From Candidatus Omnitrophota bacterium (lineage in GTDB: Bacteria > Hinthialibacterota > Hinthialibacteria > Hinthialibacterales > Hinthialibacteraceae): a stretch of 64,000 nucleotides of DNA. The stretch covers positions 40,001 through 104,000 of the forward strand of contig JBFMBP010000150.1 of the NCBI GenBank assembly GCA_040755155.1, given 5' to 3'. This document shows, one piece after another, positions 18,736 through 28,232 of the stretch (its first letter is position 1; each line of letters opens with the position of its first letter). The position numbers and the translations under genes were made by a program. Under the pieces are notes generated by a model. That model was not told the origin of the DNA. It made no database searches and saw nothing but the letters and a program-made list of their open reading frames with translations.

Positions 18736-19704
18736 TCAACCAATCGGTTCTGGCAGCACTGGCGGCGGTTGATGGTTTCTCGGCCAGACGGCGAAGGCCA
18801 CTCCGGCGATAATGACGGCGGTCCCCATCGTTTTCGCAACCGTCAGCGTCTCCTGTAAAAGGAAAATGGAGAAAATGACGCCGAAGACCGGCAGCAAAGT
18901 CAACGTCATGCACACGATCGACGCGGGCAGGCACTTCAAAGCGTTGTAGTAGAGAAAGTGCCCTAGCCCTGAACATCCGGCGCCCAAGTAGATCGTAACC
19001 AGCCACGATTTCCAGGACATCTCCCAAATCCCCGGCAGTCTATCCGTAGCGGCGTTGATGACGCCGAAAGAGGCAAAACTGAAGAGGGATACGAAAAGCA
19101 TCGCCTGAATCGGATCGGAATCGTCCAACACCCGTTTGCTGAAAATCGTATACAGTCCCCAACTGATGACCGAGGCGAGGACCATGAAATCGCCGAAGAG
19201 CGCTCCTCCCAGGCGAAATTCCATGCCGTGGAGATCCTCCAAGACGACGAGAAAAACGCCGATCACGGCGCCCATTCCGCCTGCGATGTTGGGCGCGTTA
19301 AGGCGTTCTTTAAGAATGATGACGGATAGAAATATGGAAAAAACCGCTTCTGTGGATATGATTAAGGAGGCGTTAGACGCCGTAGTAAATTTAGTGCCGA
19401 CGTATTCCAAAATCATTCCTAGCGTACAGTAAATCCCTCCCACCAGCGCCGCCTGGCGCCAGGTTTTCCGCTTCCAGACGATTTTTTTCTTTTGCAGCCA
19501 ATAAAGAGGAAGGAAGCAAAGGGCGACCAATCCCATGCGGTTGAATCCGAGAAGGATGGGATCGACGCCTTGGTTGATGACGAGTTTGTTGAAGGCGAAC
19601 GTCGTTCCAAACAACGCTTGCGCCGAGATGGCGAAGGCGAGGCCGACGATCCACTTTTTGAGCGTAAGAGGTTCGTTAGGTTGAGAGGGAGGGAATTCGG
19701 CCAT
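18736..19704 (-). CDS. DMT-superfamily transporter, EamA domains
   Basis: A 322-residue inner membrane protein with about ten hydrophobic segments in two EamA repeats: the first from about 17 (IVGLAFAISAQALFGTTFAF), the second from about 165 (GDFMVLASVISWGLYTIFSKR). The family exports amino acids, nucleosides or drugs; the substrate cannot be read. The start lies 29 nt inside the upstream HAD gene on the same strand, so the two are probably co-translated. The ribosome binding site is weak (aaaaaga). Confidence 0.88.
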   Translation of the reverse strand: MAEFPPSQPNEPLTLKKWIVGLAFAISAQALFGTTFAFNKLVINQGVDPILLGFNRMGLVALCFLPLYWLQKKKIVWKRKTWRQAALVGGIYCTLGMILEYVGTKFTTASNASLIISTEAVFSIFLSVIILKERLNAPNIAGGMGAVIGVFLVVLEDLHGMEFRLGGALFGDFMVLASVISWGLYTIFSKRVLDDSDPIQAMLFVSLFSFASFGVINAATDRLPGIWEMSWKSWLVTIYLGAGCSGLGHFLYYNALKCLPASIVCMTLTLLPVFGVIFSIFLLQETLTVAKTMGTAVIIAGVAFAVWPRNHQPPPVLPEPIG

Positions 19705-20416
19705 TTTCTTTTTCGACGATGGGCAATAAGTCCTTCAAGTTGGTTAGGCGATAGTCAGGTTGGGGATCGGCGTAACCGTTTCGCCGCGGTATCCAGGCGG
19801 TTTTGATTCCGGCGGCTTTGGCGCCGAGGATATCTTTTTCAGGATTGTCGCCGACCATCATGGCTTCATGAGGCTTTGCGTTCACGGCGGCCAAGGCTTT
19901 TAGAAATATTTCCGGCGCCGGTTTGGATATCCCCGCCTCCTGAGCGATGAAAACGGCGGAAAGGTATGGCTCCAATCCACAGGCTTTAATTTTTTGCTTC
20001 TGCATGATCGTATTGCCGTTGGTAACGATGGCGAGGGGAATGCGGCCATGCAGCGTTTCCAGAACGCCAAGGGCTTCGTCGTAACATCGATACGTTTCGA
20101 CGCGGGCTTTCTGGAATTCCTTCGCGATAGCCCGCAGAAAATCCGGTTCCAAAAGCAAATGAAACGCAGAAAAAATTTCGCCGAAAATATGAAACCTGAC
20201 TTCGGCGGGATCGATCATCGAACGGATGGGCGAATCGTCGTAATGTTCCCAATGCCAATTGTTGATGCGTATAAAAGTTTCTCGAAAAGTATCCGCCGAT
20301 AATTCCGGATGCCGCTGACGGCAAACGGGCATGATTCTTTCAAGGGATATCAAATAGCTGTCCCGATCCCTGCCGAGAGTTTGATCCAAGTCGAATAGAA
20401 GAGCGTTGATAGGCAT
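19676..20416 (-). CDS. HAD-family hydrolase (subfamily IA)
   Basis: A 246-residue phosphatase-like protein with all four HAD motifs: DLDQT (9-13, nucleophile Asp9), IVTNGN (motif II), SKPAPEIF (motif III Lys), and MVGDNPEKDI (motif IV acidic residues). A helical cap lies between motifs I and II, as in YjjG/phosphoglycolate-phosphatase relatives. The physiological substrate is not evident. It overlaps the DMT transporter downstream by 29 nt and is divergent from the secreted protein gene at 20620. Confidence 0.9.
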   Translation of the reverse strand: MPINALLFDLDQTLGRDRDSYLISLERIMPVCRQRHPELSADTFRETFIRINNWHWEHYDDSPIRSMIDPAEVRFHIFGEIFSAFHLLLEPDFLRAIAKEFQKARVETYRCYDEALGVLETLHGRIPLAIVTNGNTIMQKQKIKACGLEPYLSAVFIAQEAGISKPAPEIFLKALAAVNAKPHEAMMVGDNPEKDILGAKAAGIKTAWIPRRNGYADPQPDYRLTNLKDLLPIVEKENGRIPSLST

Positions 20417-20619
20417 GGCGGTTTGAGAGTAGCATTTCCTTCCAATAATGCTTGGAGTATAGTCGCCGGGTTTAGAGATAGTAAGTCCGCAGCGGCGGAC
20501 AGGAAAGATGAAAGAACGATGTTAGCCGCAATTGGAACTGCAACGATATACTTTATCGAATAAAGAAAATACAAATCGATTCGGAAAGTGAAAGATTTCC
20601 CATCAAGGAGGCGCGTATC

Positions 20620-22692
20620 ATGACAATTACGAATCAATCCGTTGTTCTAAACAAACGTTATTTCGCCACCGTTGTATTATGGATTCTCTGCCTTCCTCTG
20701 TCGTCAATCGCCATCGAACCGGTTTTCAAAACCGACTTCGATCAATCCGATTTGCAAAAGACCGGTTGGACGGCGATTTCGGCGGGATTTGGGGCTTATG
20801 CTCCCGCTTCCGTTTCCGTGGGCATGATTCCTTCCACCCCGGCCGATCCCACGCTCACGAATGGGCGCGGCGTTATCATTACGGCGCTGTCCGGCCAGGG
20901 ATCGTTCGTCTATGGCCCCGCTATTCCCACGAATGGAGAGTTGATGGTGTTGCGCGTTTCCGTTTTCTCGCTCGGCCAGGGAGGCGCCGTAGCGGCGGGC
21001 GCGCTGGATGCCGCTCCAGGCGGTTCGCTGTCCAACGTGGATGGGAGTTTGTCTTACTCTCTGGAAGCGGACAGCGGCTCGTTGATGGCGGATTATCAAC
21101 GGCTCACGATGTTATACCGCCCGAAAAGCAAGGCGATGATTCCCTTTTTCCAATTGGCGGTCGCTCCTTCATCGGATATGAAAGCCGTAACCATTATGCT
21201 CGATAATTTCGAGATTTATTCCCTCAACGCCGCCACTGTCGCCGATCCGAATCTGCGGGCGCTATTCGACATTGGCGGCGGGGCGGCGCCTACCGCGACT
21301 TCCACTCCAAAACCGCCTAATCCCACAGCCACGCCAACGGCGACGCCGGCGCCGCAGGCGGGAGTTTATGGAGAGTTGTATACGATTACCGATCCCAACG
21401 ATGCGCTGGATGTCAGCCATCCCCGGGCGGCTTTCGATTATCAAAAAGGCTACGCCATCGCCTCTGTCGAGCTGGGCGATTATAAGGATATTGGCTTGCG
21501 TTGGCTCGACGCCAGCAATAAAAGCGTTTCGGGACCGTTTATCGTCAATCAAACTTACGAAAATACGGAAGCGAACGATCCCGATATCAACGTCGATGGC
21601 GGCGGCATCCGGCATATTGCATGGTCGGACAATCGCAGCATAGAAAAACTGAGCAGCATCTATCTCGCCCAACTGGATTCGTCCGGAAACCGCTTAGTTA
21701 CGAATGATTACGAGGTAAACCTTCTATTTCAGGATACGAATGCAAAACTCCCGGCTTTAGCGTTGGAGAATAACGGCGATATGATCACGTGTTGGAGCGA
21801 CAACCGCAACTACTTGAATGACTTGTTCGCCCGGCGTCTACGCTGGGATGGGAAAAATATTACGGCGATCGACGCCAAGGATTTCCAAGTAAACCTCCCC
21901 TATAACGACACGAACGTCGGTGAACTGGATGCGGCGATCGACGACAGGAATAACATCCTCGTTGTCTGGTCCGACAACCGGGTGATTGTAAACAGCAAAA
22001 AGAGGGATGATATTTATGGCCGATTCTTCTCTTTCCAGACGAATGTAACCGCCAAAAACGCCGTTCCCGAATCTATCGCCGAGATTAACATCAGCGATTT
22101 CGATAACTACTACGATTTGGCCACAGAGCCGCAGGTCGCCGTATCCGACGGCTGGTTCCTTGTGGTTTGGACGAATACCATCCCCTCGGAAGGCAGCCAT
22201 ATTCATGCGGCCGCCATCGATAACGCTGGAACCTTGCGCGCTCCAGAATTCATTATGGACTCGGGCGAAACAACCAATTTCTGCCGTCTGCCATCCGTCG
22301 CCGCGCTGGCGGGAAATCGCTTCATCGTAACTTGGTACGATGGTATAAATAAAACTTTCTGGGCGCGGTGGTATGACGCCAGCGAACATCTTTATCTCAC
22401 CGATCCAATTCCGCTGGATCAAGAGTTTTCCATCATACGTGGAACCAGCGTTTCGGTGGGTAATAATAATGAATTTCTTTTTCTTTGGGCTTCCTATAAA
22501 ATGAGTCGGTTCGATCTTACCGGATTTCTAGGAACCTGGATCGATCAAGGCATGGCGGGAAAGATAAAGTCTCCCATTCGCAGCGGCGGATCCTTGCAGC
22601 CTCTATCCGTCCAAAAAGCAGAAGTAAAACCGATGCGCGCGATGGAGCAAAAACCTCCTCGCGCCGGATCGGAACGTTCGCAGAAACGTTGA
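20620..22692 (+). CDS. Large secreted protein with Thr/Pro linker and propeller-like repeats
   Basis: A 690-residue protein of unknown function. The N-terminus (about 1-32) is a signal peptide. Residues about 35-220 form a beta-rich, carbohydrate-binding-like domain (TDFDQSDLQKTGW). A Thr/Pro-rich linker (about 222-248, TPKPPNPTATPTATPAPQ) leads to repeats carrying Asp-Asn-Arg blocks (AWSDNRSIEKL, CWSDNRNYLND, VWSDNRVIVNS), spaced like blades of a sialidase-type beta-propeller. The C-terminal 35 residues are basic. ATG 20620 has a perfect aaggagg 8 nt upstream. Linkers of this type are common in extracellular multidomain proteins of candidate phyla. Confidence 0.8.
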   Translation: MTITNQSVVLNKRYFATVVLWILCLPLSSIAIEPVFKTDFDQSDLQKTGWTAISAGFGAYAPASVSVGMIPSTPADPTLTNGRGVIITALSGQGSFVYGPAIPTNGELMVLRVSVFSLGQGGAVAAGALDAAPGGSLSNVDGSLSYSLEADSGSLMADYQRLTMLYRPKSKAMIPFFQLAVAPSSDMKAVTIMLDNFEIYSLNAATVADPNLRALFDIGGGAAPTATSTPKPPNPTATPTATPAPQAGVYGELYTITDPNDALDVSHPRAAFDYQKGYAIASVELGDYKDIGLRWLDASNKSVSGPFIVNQTYENTEANDPDINVDGGGIRHIAWSDNRSIEKLSSIYLAQLDSSGNRLVTNDYEVNLLFQDTNAKLPALALENNGDMITCWSDNRNYLNDLFARRLRWDGKNITAIDAKDFQVNLPYNDTNVGELDAAIDDRNNILVVWSDNRVIVNSKKRDDIYGRFFSFQTNVTAKNAVPESIAEINISDFDNYYDLATEPQVAVSDGWFLVVWTNTIPSEGSHIHAAAIDNAGTLRAPEFIMDSGETTNFCRLPSVAALAGNRFIVTWYDGINKTFWARWYDASEHLYLTDPIPLDQEFSIIRGTSVSVGNNNEFLFLWASYKMSRFDLTGFLGTWIDQGMAGKIKSPIRSGGSLQPLSVQKAEVKPMRAMEQKPPRAGSERSQKR

Positions 22693-22727
22693 TCTTCTCC
22701 GCTTCTTCCTGCGTTTGTAGTAGATTG

Positions 22728-22758
22728 CGGGGCCGTCATGGCCCCGTATTTCTTCTTG
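22728..22758 (+). terminator. Rho-independent terminator after the secreted protein
   Basis: A 7-bp stem, cggggcc-gtcat-ggccccg (22728-22746), is followed by a T-rich stretch (tatttcttctt). It lies 36 nt after the stop at 22692. Confidence 0.6.
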
Positions 22759-22812
22759 TGTTGAGGGAAAAATAGAAAATTCAAGAAATTTCCATTTTTA
22801 CGCAAGAAATAT

Positions 22813-22853
22813 TTGACTATGTCAAGTAATTGAGGTATACTTGACATAGTCAA
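22813..22853 (+). promoter_or_regulatory. suf promoter embedded in a double palindromic operator
   Basis: TTGACT (22813-22818), a 17-bp spacer and TATACT (22836-22841) form a strong sigma-70 promoter. The same bases form a perfect 16-bp inverted repeat (22813-22828 and 22838-22853, 9-bp spacer). Each arm contains its own small palindrome, TTGAC-N3-GTCAA, centred at 22819 and 22847. Repressor binding would cover the -35 and the -10/start. Rrf2-family (IscR-like) or SufR-like regulators commonly control suf operons this way; which one acts here is inferred. The sufB start lies about 165 nt downstream. Confidence 0.75.
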
Positions 22854-22904
22854 CTAATTAAACAAGACTTTCTCCTTCTTATGGATTTTGGAAAAGGAAG
22901 AAAA

Positions 22905-22978
22905 GTAGGATGGGTCGCGTTTTTTGACCCATCAATATTTAGGGCAATCGATGAGTCGAACGACATGACCCATCCTAC
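22905..22978. repeat. Inverted-repeat element in the suf leader
   Basis: Perfect 12-bp terminal arms, gtaggatgggtc (22905-22916) and gacccatcctac (22967-22978), enclose about 50 nt with a further gacccat copy. It lies in the transcribed leader between the suf promoter and sufB. The core gtaggRtgggY recurs at 56648, where another hairpin is found. It looks like a small REP/MITE-type repeat. Confidence 0.6.
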
Positions 22979-23015
22979 GGATTTAAAAAAAGTCAATTTT
23001 ATGGAGTAACCGGTA

Positions 23016-24461
23016 ATGTCCTCATCTCCCAACGCGATTCAAGACGCTTTGAAAGAGTATAAATACGGATTCGTAACCGACATCGAACAGGAAATAGCGC
23101 CCAAAGGCCTCAATGAGGATATCGTTCGCCTAATTTCCGCCAAAAAAGAAGAACCGGAGTTTATGCTGCAATGGCGCCTAAAGGCTTTCGAGCATTGGAA
23201 GACGATGGAAGAGCCAACTTGGGCGTTTGTCCATTATCCTGCGATCGATTATCAGGACAGCCATTATTACGCGGCGCCGAAATCCAAAAAGGACGGTCCC
23301 AAAAGTCTGGAAGAGGTCGATCCTAAATTACTGGAAACCTACGACAAGCTTGGCATCCCTCTGGCGGAGCGGGAATTGCTGGCGGGAGTGGCCGTTGACG
23401 CCGTCTTCGACAGCGTTTCCGTGGCGACGACGTTCAAGAAAAAACTGTCCGAACTGGGCATTATCTTTTGCTCTTTTTCGGAAGCGGTGCGAAACCATCC
23501 CGATTTGGTGAAAAAATACTTGGGATCGGTAGTTCCCTATACCGATAACTTTTTCGCGACGTTGAATTCAGCAGTCTTCAGCGACGGCTCTTTCGTCTAT
23601 GTTCCGAAAGGCGTCCGCTGTCCGATGGAACTCTCGACCTATTTCCGCATCAACGCTTCGCAAACAGGCCAATTCGAACGCACGCTGATCGTCGCCGACG
23701 AAGAGGCGTACGTCAGTTATCTCGAAGGCTGCACGGCGCCCATGCGCGACGAAAATCAATTGCACGCCGCCGTGGTGGAACTGGTCGCCCTCGACAACGC
23801 TTCTATTAAGTATTCCACAGTACAGAACTGGTATCCCGGCGACGAGAATGGCAAGGGCGGCATCTACAACTTCGTCACCAAACGAGGCAAATGCCAGGGC
23901 GTCAACTCGAAAATTTCCTGGACGCAAGTGGAAACGGGTTCAGCGATTACATGGAAATATCCCAGCTGCATCCTGCAAGGCGACAACTCGACGGGCGAGT
24001 TCTATTCCGTGGCGCTAACCAACAACTACCAACAAGCAGACACCGGAACCAAGATGATTCACATCGGCAAGAACACCTCCAGCAACATCGTTTCCAAAGG
24101 AATTTCCGCCGGATTCGGCCAGAACGCCTATCGGGGATTGGTGCGAATTCAAAAGGGAGCAACCAACGCCCGCAATTACACTCAATGCGATTCGATGCTG
24201 ATCGGCGACAAATGCGGAGCGCATACGTTCCCCTATATCGACGTAAGAAACGATTCTTCCAAAGTCGAGCATGAGGCGACAACCTCCAAAATCGGCGAGG
24301 ATCAAATTTTTTACTGCCAGCAGCGCGGCATTTCAGCCGAAGACGCCGTCAGCATGATCGTCAACGGCTTCTGCAAGGAAGTATTCCGCGAGTTGCCGAT
24401 GGAGTTCGCCGTCGAAGCGCAAAAACTGCTAAGCGTAAGTTTGGAAGGCAGCGTGGGATAA
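23016..24461 (+). CDS. sufB: Fe-S cluster assembly protein SufB
   Basis: SufB is the scaffold on which the SufBC2D complex builds iron-sulfur clusters. The 481-residue protein matches the family's usual length. Typical blocks are seen: [51 protein letters not shown], and C-terminal [26 protein letters not shown] 23016 follows ggag. It is the first gene of sufB-C-D-S-U-T. It is separated from sufC by an intra-operon palindromic repeat, which may reduce or stabilise downstream message. Confidence 0.97.
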   Translation: MSSSPNAIQDALKEYKYGFVTDIEQEIAPKGLNEDIVRLISAKKEEPEFMLQWRLKAFEHWKTMEEPTWAFVHYPAIDYQDSHYYAAPKSKKDGPKSLEEVDPKLLETYDKLGIPLAERELLAGVAVDAVFDSVSVATTFKKKLSELGIIFCSFSEAVRNHPDLVKKYLGSVVPYTDNFFATLNSAVFSDGSFVYVPKGVRCPMELSTYFRINASQTGQFERTLIVADEEAYVSYLEGCTAPMRDENQLHAAVVELVALDNASIKYSTVQNWYPGDENGKGGIYNFVTKRGKCQGVNSKISWTQVETGSAITWKYPSCILQGDNSTGEFYSVALTNNYQQADTGTKMIHIGKNTSSNIVSKGISAGFGQNAYRGLVRIQKGATNARNYTQCDSMLIGDKCGAHTFPYIDVRNDSSKVEHEATTSKIGEDQIFYCQQRGISAEDAVSMIVNGFCKEVFRELPMEFAVEAQKLLSVSLEGSVG

Positions 24462-24475
24462 TCGAAAAGAGGTGT

Positions 24476-24602
24476 TTGCATAATTCCTTTATTCCTCCCC
24501 CAAGACTGGGGAGGTTAGGAGGGGGTTGCTTTAAGTCTAATAAATTCAACCCCCCTCTAACTCCCCCCAAGCTTGGGGGGAGAATTAAAAAGCAGACATT
24601 AT
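24476..24602. repeat. Palindromic repeat copy 1 (diverged), between sufB and sufC
   Basis: Two hairpin arms face each other: cctcccccaagactggggagg and its counterpart around 24560-24582 (ccccccaagcttgggggg). Between them lies an AT-rich centre, aagtctaataaattcaa, shared with the other copies. Outer flank attaaaaagcagacatt resembles the other copies. It is more C/G-rich than copies 2-5 and both arms are of the aagct/aagact loop type, so it is a diverged or recombined member. Confidence 0.75.
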
Positions 24603-24640
24603 TAATTTGAGCGAGACTATAATAATTGGAGAATAAATAA

Positions 24641-25405
24641 ATGTTGGAAATCAAAAATTTACACGTAAACGTCGAAGGCCGGGAGATTCTGAAGGGAATC
24701 AATTTGAGCGTGAAAGCAGGCGAAGTACACGCCATTATGGGACCGAACGGCTCCGGAAAAAGCACGCTCTCCCAAGTGCTGGCAGGGAATGGAAATTACG
24801 AAGTCACGCAAGGCGAAGTGATTTATAAAGGAAAAAACCTTCTAGAACTGTCGCCGGAAGAGCGCGCCTGCGAAGGCGTTTTTATGGCCTTTCAATATCC
24901 CGTAGAAATCCCCGGCGTTACTAATTCCTATTTTCTGCGCACGGCGCTGAACTCCATTAAGAAAGCCAAGGGCGAACCGGAGATGGACGCCTTCGATTTT
25001 CTGGAACTAGTCAAAGAAAAAGTAAAATTAGTTGAATTGAAAGAAGACCTGCTGAACCGCTCCGTCAACGAAGGCTTTTCCGGCGGTGAGAAAAAGCGCA
25101 ACGAGATTTTTCACATGGCCGTTTTGGAGCCTGCGCTGGCGATTCTGGACGAAACCGATTCCGGACTGGATGTCGACGCGTTGCGAGTAGTATCCAACGG
25201 CGTGAATGCGCTACGCAGTAAAGATCGCTCTTTCATCGTCATCACTCACTATCAACGCATACTAAACTACATCGTTCCCGATGTCGTCCATATCCTCTCC
25301 GGCGGCAAGATCGTTCGCACGGATGGAAGGGAGCTGGCGCTGGAAGTAGAAGAGAAGGGCTATTCCTGGCTCGACGAATTGGCGAAAGAACCGGCGATGG
25401 CGTAG
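24641..25405 (+). CDS. sufC: Fe-S cluster assembly ATPase SufC
   Basis: An ABC-type ATPase that energises the SufBCD scaffold. The 254-residue protein has Walker A GPNGSGKS (34-41), the ABC signature FSGGEKKRNEI, Walker B LAILDETDSGLD, and a switch His in VITHYQR. EKKRNEI and DSGLDVDAL are hallmarks of SufC. ATG 24641 follows ggagaataaata. The gene sits between two palindromic repeats in the operon. Confidence 0.97.
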   Translation: MLEIKNLHVNVEGREILKGINLSVKAGEVHAIMGPNGSGKSTLSQVLAGNGNYEVTQGEVIYKGKNLLELSPEERACEGVFMAFQYPVEIPGVTNSYFLRTALNSIKKAKGEPEMDAFDFLELVKEKVKLVELKEDLLNRSVNEGFSGGEKKRNEIFHMAVLEPALAILDETDSGLDVDALRVVSNGVNALRSKDRSFIVITHYQRILNYIVPDVVHILSGGKIVRTDGRELALEVEEKGYSWLDELAKEPAMA

Positions 25406-25459
25406 AGGCGAGCCCTGGAACTGTGGAAGAAAATCGGGATTATGCTAAGTCCTTCTAAG

Positions 25460-25582
25460 AATGTCGCTTAAAATTCCCTCGCCCTCTGGGAGAGGGTTAG
25501 GGTGAGGGATACTAGCTTAATACTATCAACCCTCACCTAACCTCTCCCAATCTTGGGAGAGGGATTTTAAAAGCGACAAATT
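25460..25582. repeat. Palindromic repeat copy 2, between sufC and sufD
   Basis: An imperfect palindrome of about 123 bp. The left flank is aatgtcgcttaaaattccc. Arm A is ccctctgggagaggg followed by ttagggtgaggg. The centre is cttaatactatcaa. Arm B has ctctcccaatcttgggagag preceded by ccctcacctaacc. The right flank is ttttaaaagcgacaaatt. The outer flanks are inverted copies of each other (terminal inverted repeats). This copy shows the element boundaries best. Confidence 0.85.
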
Positions 25583-25608
25583 CAAAAATTATTGGATTAG
25601 GGAATAAT

Positions 25609-26958
25609 ATGACAGCGATTTCTATTCAAAATCATGAAGATAAAAAAGAATTTTTCGTTTCTCAATTCGACCAATTCGAGCGGCGCCTTTCCGCAACGGA
25701 GCCTGTATGGCTGCGCGAAATCCGAAAAGAGGCGATAGCCCGGTTCGAAGCATTGGGATTTCCTTCGGCCAGAACGGAAGAATGGAGAAGCGCCAACCTC
25801 AAACCGTTGTTGGAGTGTGAGTTTGCTCTGGCTTCCGAACCGGCAGATGTCGATTCACGAATGGTCGAGGAGTTCGATTATCCCGCAATGGATGCAGTTC
25901 GGTTGACGTTCGTCAATGGACGCTTCGTCGAGAAACTCTCTTCGCTGAAGGCAATTCCAGACGGCGTCCAAGTTGGCAGTTTGGCGGCGGCCTTGAATGA
26001 GGATCCGGCGTGGCTGGAATCGTTCCTGGCGCGCAAGGGAAGTTACGAAGATAACGCTTTTGCAGCGTTGAATACGGCTTTTTTTCAAGATGGGGCGTAC
26101 ATTCACATCTCCCGCAAAGCGGAAATCGACAAGCCAATTCATCTGTTGTATCTCACGACGGCGGAAACCGAATCTCCGATTATCTTTCCCCGCACCTTGA
26201 TCGTCGCCGGAGAAGGAAGCCGGGGAACGATCGTCGAATCCTATGCCGGAAGCGGCGGCGCCTATTGGAACAATCCCTTGACCGAAACGCTCGCAGGCGA
26301 GGGTTCGCGCATCGAGCATATAAAAATTCAACGGGAAGCGGCGGCGGCTTATCATATTTCTTCCACCCAAATCCATCTTGATCGCCATAGCGCCTATAAA
26401 CATAATTCCGTCATGTTCGGCGGCGCTTTCACTCGCAACGATCTCTCGTCCGTATTGGACGGCGAGGGCGTCGAGAATATCATGTATGGCTTGTATTTGG
26501 CAAACGAGCGCCAGGTTATGGACAACAATACGAAAATTATCCACGCTAAGCCGAATTGCCATAGTTGGGAGATGTATAAAGGCATCCTCGACGATAAAGC
26601 GAAGGGCGTCTTTCGCGGGAGAATTCGCGTAGAAAAAGACGCCCAGAAAACGGACGCCAAGCAAAGCAACCGGAATTTATTGCTTTCCGAAAACGCCGAA
26701 ACGAGTTCTATGCCCCAACTGGAGATATACGCGGACGACGTAAAATGCACTCACGGCTCCACAACGGGCCAGCTGGATGACGAAGCCTTGTTCTATCTTC
26801 GTACGCGGGGAATCGATGCAGCTTCGGCGCGCACTCTTCTGACCTACGCCTTCGCCAGCGAAATCGTCAAGGAAATCGGCGTAGAGGCGATTCGGGAAAA
26901 ATTGGACGAAATCATTCGAGGAGGCATTCTCTCGCCTACGCGGGAAAAGGAGCAGTAA
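25609..26958 (+). CDS. sufD: Fe-S cluster assembly protein SufD
   Basis: SufD is the partner of SufB in the SufBC2D scaffold. The 449-residue protein has the variable N-terminal region typical of SufD (GFPSARTEEWRSANL). The SufBD beta-helix domain has LIVAGEGSRGTIVESYAG and, near the C-terminus, LEIYADDVKCTHGSTTGQLDDEALFYLRTRGI, with the conserved His. The ATG at 25609 has aggga upstream; its ribosome binding site lies just beyond the palindromic repeat. The next gene follows after 2 nt. Confidence 0.97.
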   Translation: MTAISIQNHEDKKEFFVSQFDQFERRLSATEPVWLREIRKEAIARFEALGFPSARTEEWRSANLKPLLECEFALASEPADVDSRMVEEFDYPAMDAVRLTFVNGRFVEKLSSLKAIPDGVQVGSLAAALNEDPAWLESFLARKGSYEDNAFAALNTAFFQDGAYIHISRKAEIDKPIHLLYLTTAETESPIIFPRTLIVAGEGSRGTIVESYAGSGGAYWNNPLTETLAGEGSRIEHIKIQREAAAAYHISSTQIHLDRHSAYKHNSVMFGGAFTRNDLSSVLDGEGVENIMYGLYLANERQVMDNNTKIIHAKPNCHSWEMYKGILDDKAKGVFRGRIRVEKDAQKTDAKQSNRNLLLSENAETSSMPQLEIYADDVKCTHGSTTGQLDDEALFYLRTRGIDAASARTLLTYAFASEIVKEIGVEAIREKLDEIIRGGILSPTREKEQ

Positions 26959-26960
26959 AA

Positions 26961-28232
26961 ATGATCGGCGTCAGCGCTGCGATTCCTGAAATTGAACTGG
27001 ACGCGCATTGTCATCATTTCGACGTGGAAAGCATCCGCAAGGATTTTCCCATTCTCAGCCGCAAGATTTACGGCCATCCCCTCGTTTACCTGGACAACGC
27101 CGCCAGCGCCCATAAGCCGCAATGCGTCATCGACGCCATCACGAAGGCTTATACGGAATATTATTCCAACATTCATCGCGGCGTTCATCTCTTAAGCCAA
27201 CTCTCTACTCAGGAGCACGATCTGGCGCGCAGCGAGATTCAAAAGTTTCTCGGCGCCCGGCATTCCTACGAGATTATCTTCGTGCGCAACGCCACGGAGG
27301 GAATCAACCTCGTGGCTTCCAGCTACGGCCGCTCTCATTTCAAGCCGGGCGATGAGATTTTGATTACCCACATGGAGCATCATGCCAACATCGTGCCCTG
27401 GCAAATGGTCTGCGAGCAGACCGGCGCGGTTTTGCGCGTAGCTCCCGTCAATGACGACGGCGAGCTGAAGATGGACGAATTCGAAAAACTCCTGACGGAC
27501 CGCACCCGCTTCGTCAGCGTGGTTCATCTCTCCAATGCCCTGGGAACCATCAATCCCATCAAGGAGATCATCCAACTGGCTCATGCGCGCAACATCCCGG
27601 TTCTAGTGGATGGCGCGCAATCCGTTCCGCATATGAAAGTGGACGTTCAGGAATTGGATTGCGATTTCTTCGTCTTCTCCGGCCATAAACTCTACGGCCC
27701 ATCGGGCATCGGCGTGTTGTACGGCAAGGAAGAAATGCTGGACGCCATGCCGCCTTATCAGGGGGGAGGCGATATGATCCGGTCGGTAACCTTCGGTAGA
27801 ACCCTGTACAATTCCCTGCCCTATAAATTCGAAGCGGGAACGCCGGATATCGTCGGTCCCATCGGACTCGCCGCCGCTATCGAGTATGTACAGAAACTCT
27901 GTTTGGAAAAAATCGCCCGCTATGAACAAAAACTGTACGCCTACGCAACGAAAGCGTTGAGCGAAATTCCGGAACTGCGTCTCATCGGAACCGCTAAGAA
28001 AAGAGCAGGCGTTTTGACGTTCGTTCTCAAGAACATTCACCCTCACGATATAGGAACCATTATGGATCGCGAGGGCATCGCTATCCGCACCGGCCACCAT
28101 TGCGCCCAGCCGATCATGGATCGCTTCGGCGTCCCGGCGACGGCGCGGGCGTCATTGGCCTTTTACAACACCCAAGAGGAAATCGACAGGCTCGTCCAAG
28201 GCATTCATAAAGTCATCGAGGTATTTCAATAA
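26961..28232 (+). CDS. sufS: Cysteine desulfurase SufS
   Basis: A PLP-dependent group II cysteine desulfurase that takes sulfur from cysteine and passes it to SufU. The 423-residue protein has the PLP-binding Lys243 in VFSGHKLYGPSGIG and the active-site persulfide Cys381 in RTGHHCAQP. THMEHHANIVPWQ is also characteristic. The first 20 residues (to about HCHHF) extend beyond the usual SufS start, but aggag 8 nt before ATG 26961 supports it. The stop overlaps the sufU start in taatg. Confidence 0.97.
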   Translation: MIGVSAAIPEIELDAHCHHFDVESIRKDFPILSRKIYGHPLVYLDNAASAHKPQCVIDAITKAYTEYYSNIHRGVHLLSQLSTQEHDLARSEIQKFLGARHSYEIIFVRNATEGINLVASSYGRSHFKPGDEILITHMEHHANIVPWQMVCEQTGAVLRVAPVNDDGELKMDEFEKLLTDRTRFVSVVHLSNALGTINPIKEIIQLAHARNIPVLVDGAQSVPHMKVDVQELDCDFFVFSGHKLYGPSGIGVLYGKEEMLDAMPPYQGGGDMIRSVTFGRTLYNSLPYKFEAGTPDIVGPIGLAAAIEYVQKLCLEKIARYEQKLYAYATKALSEIPELRLIGTAKKRAGVLTFVLKNIHPHDIGTIMDREGIAIRTGHHCAQPIMDRFGVPATARASLAFYNTQEEIDRLVQGIHKVIEVFQ

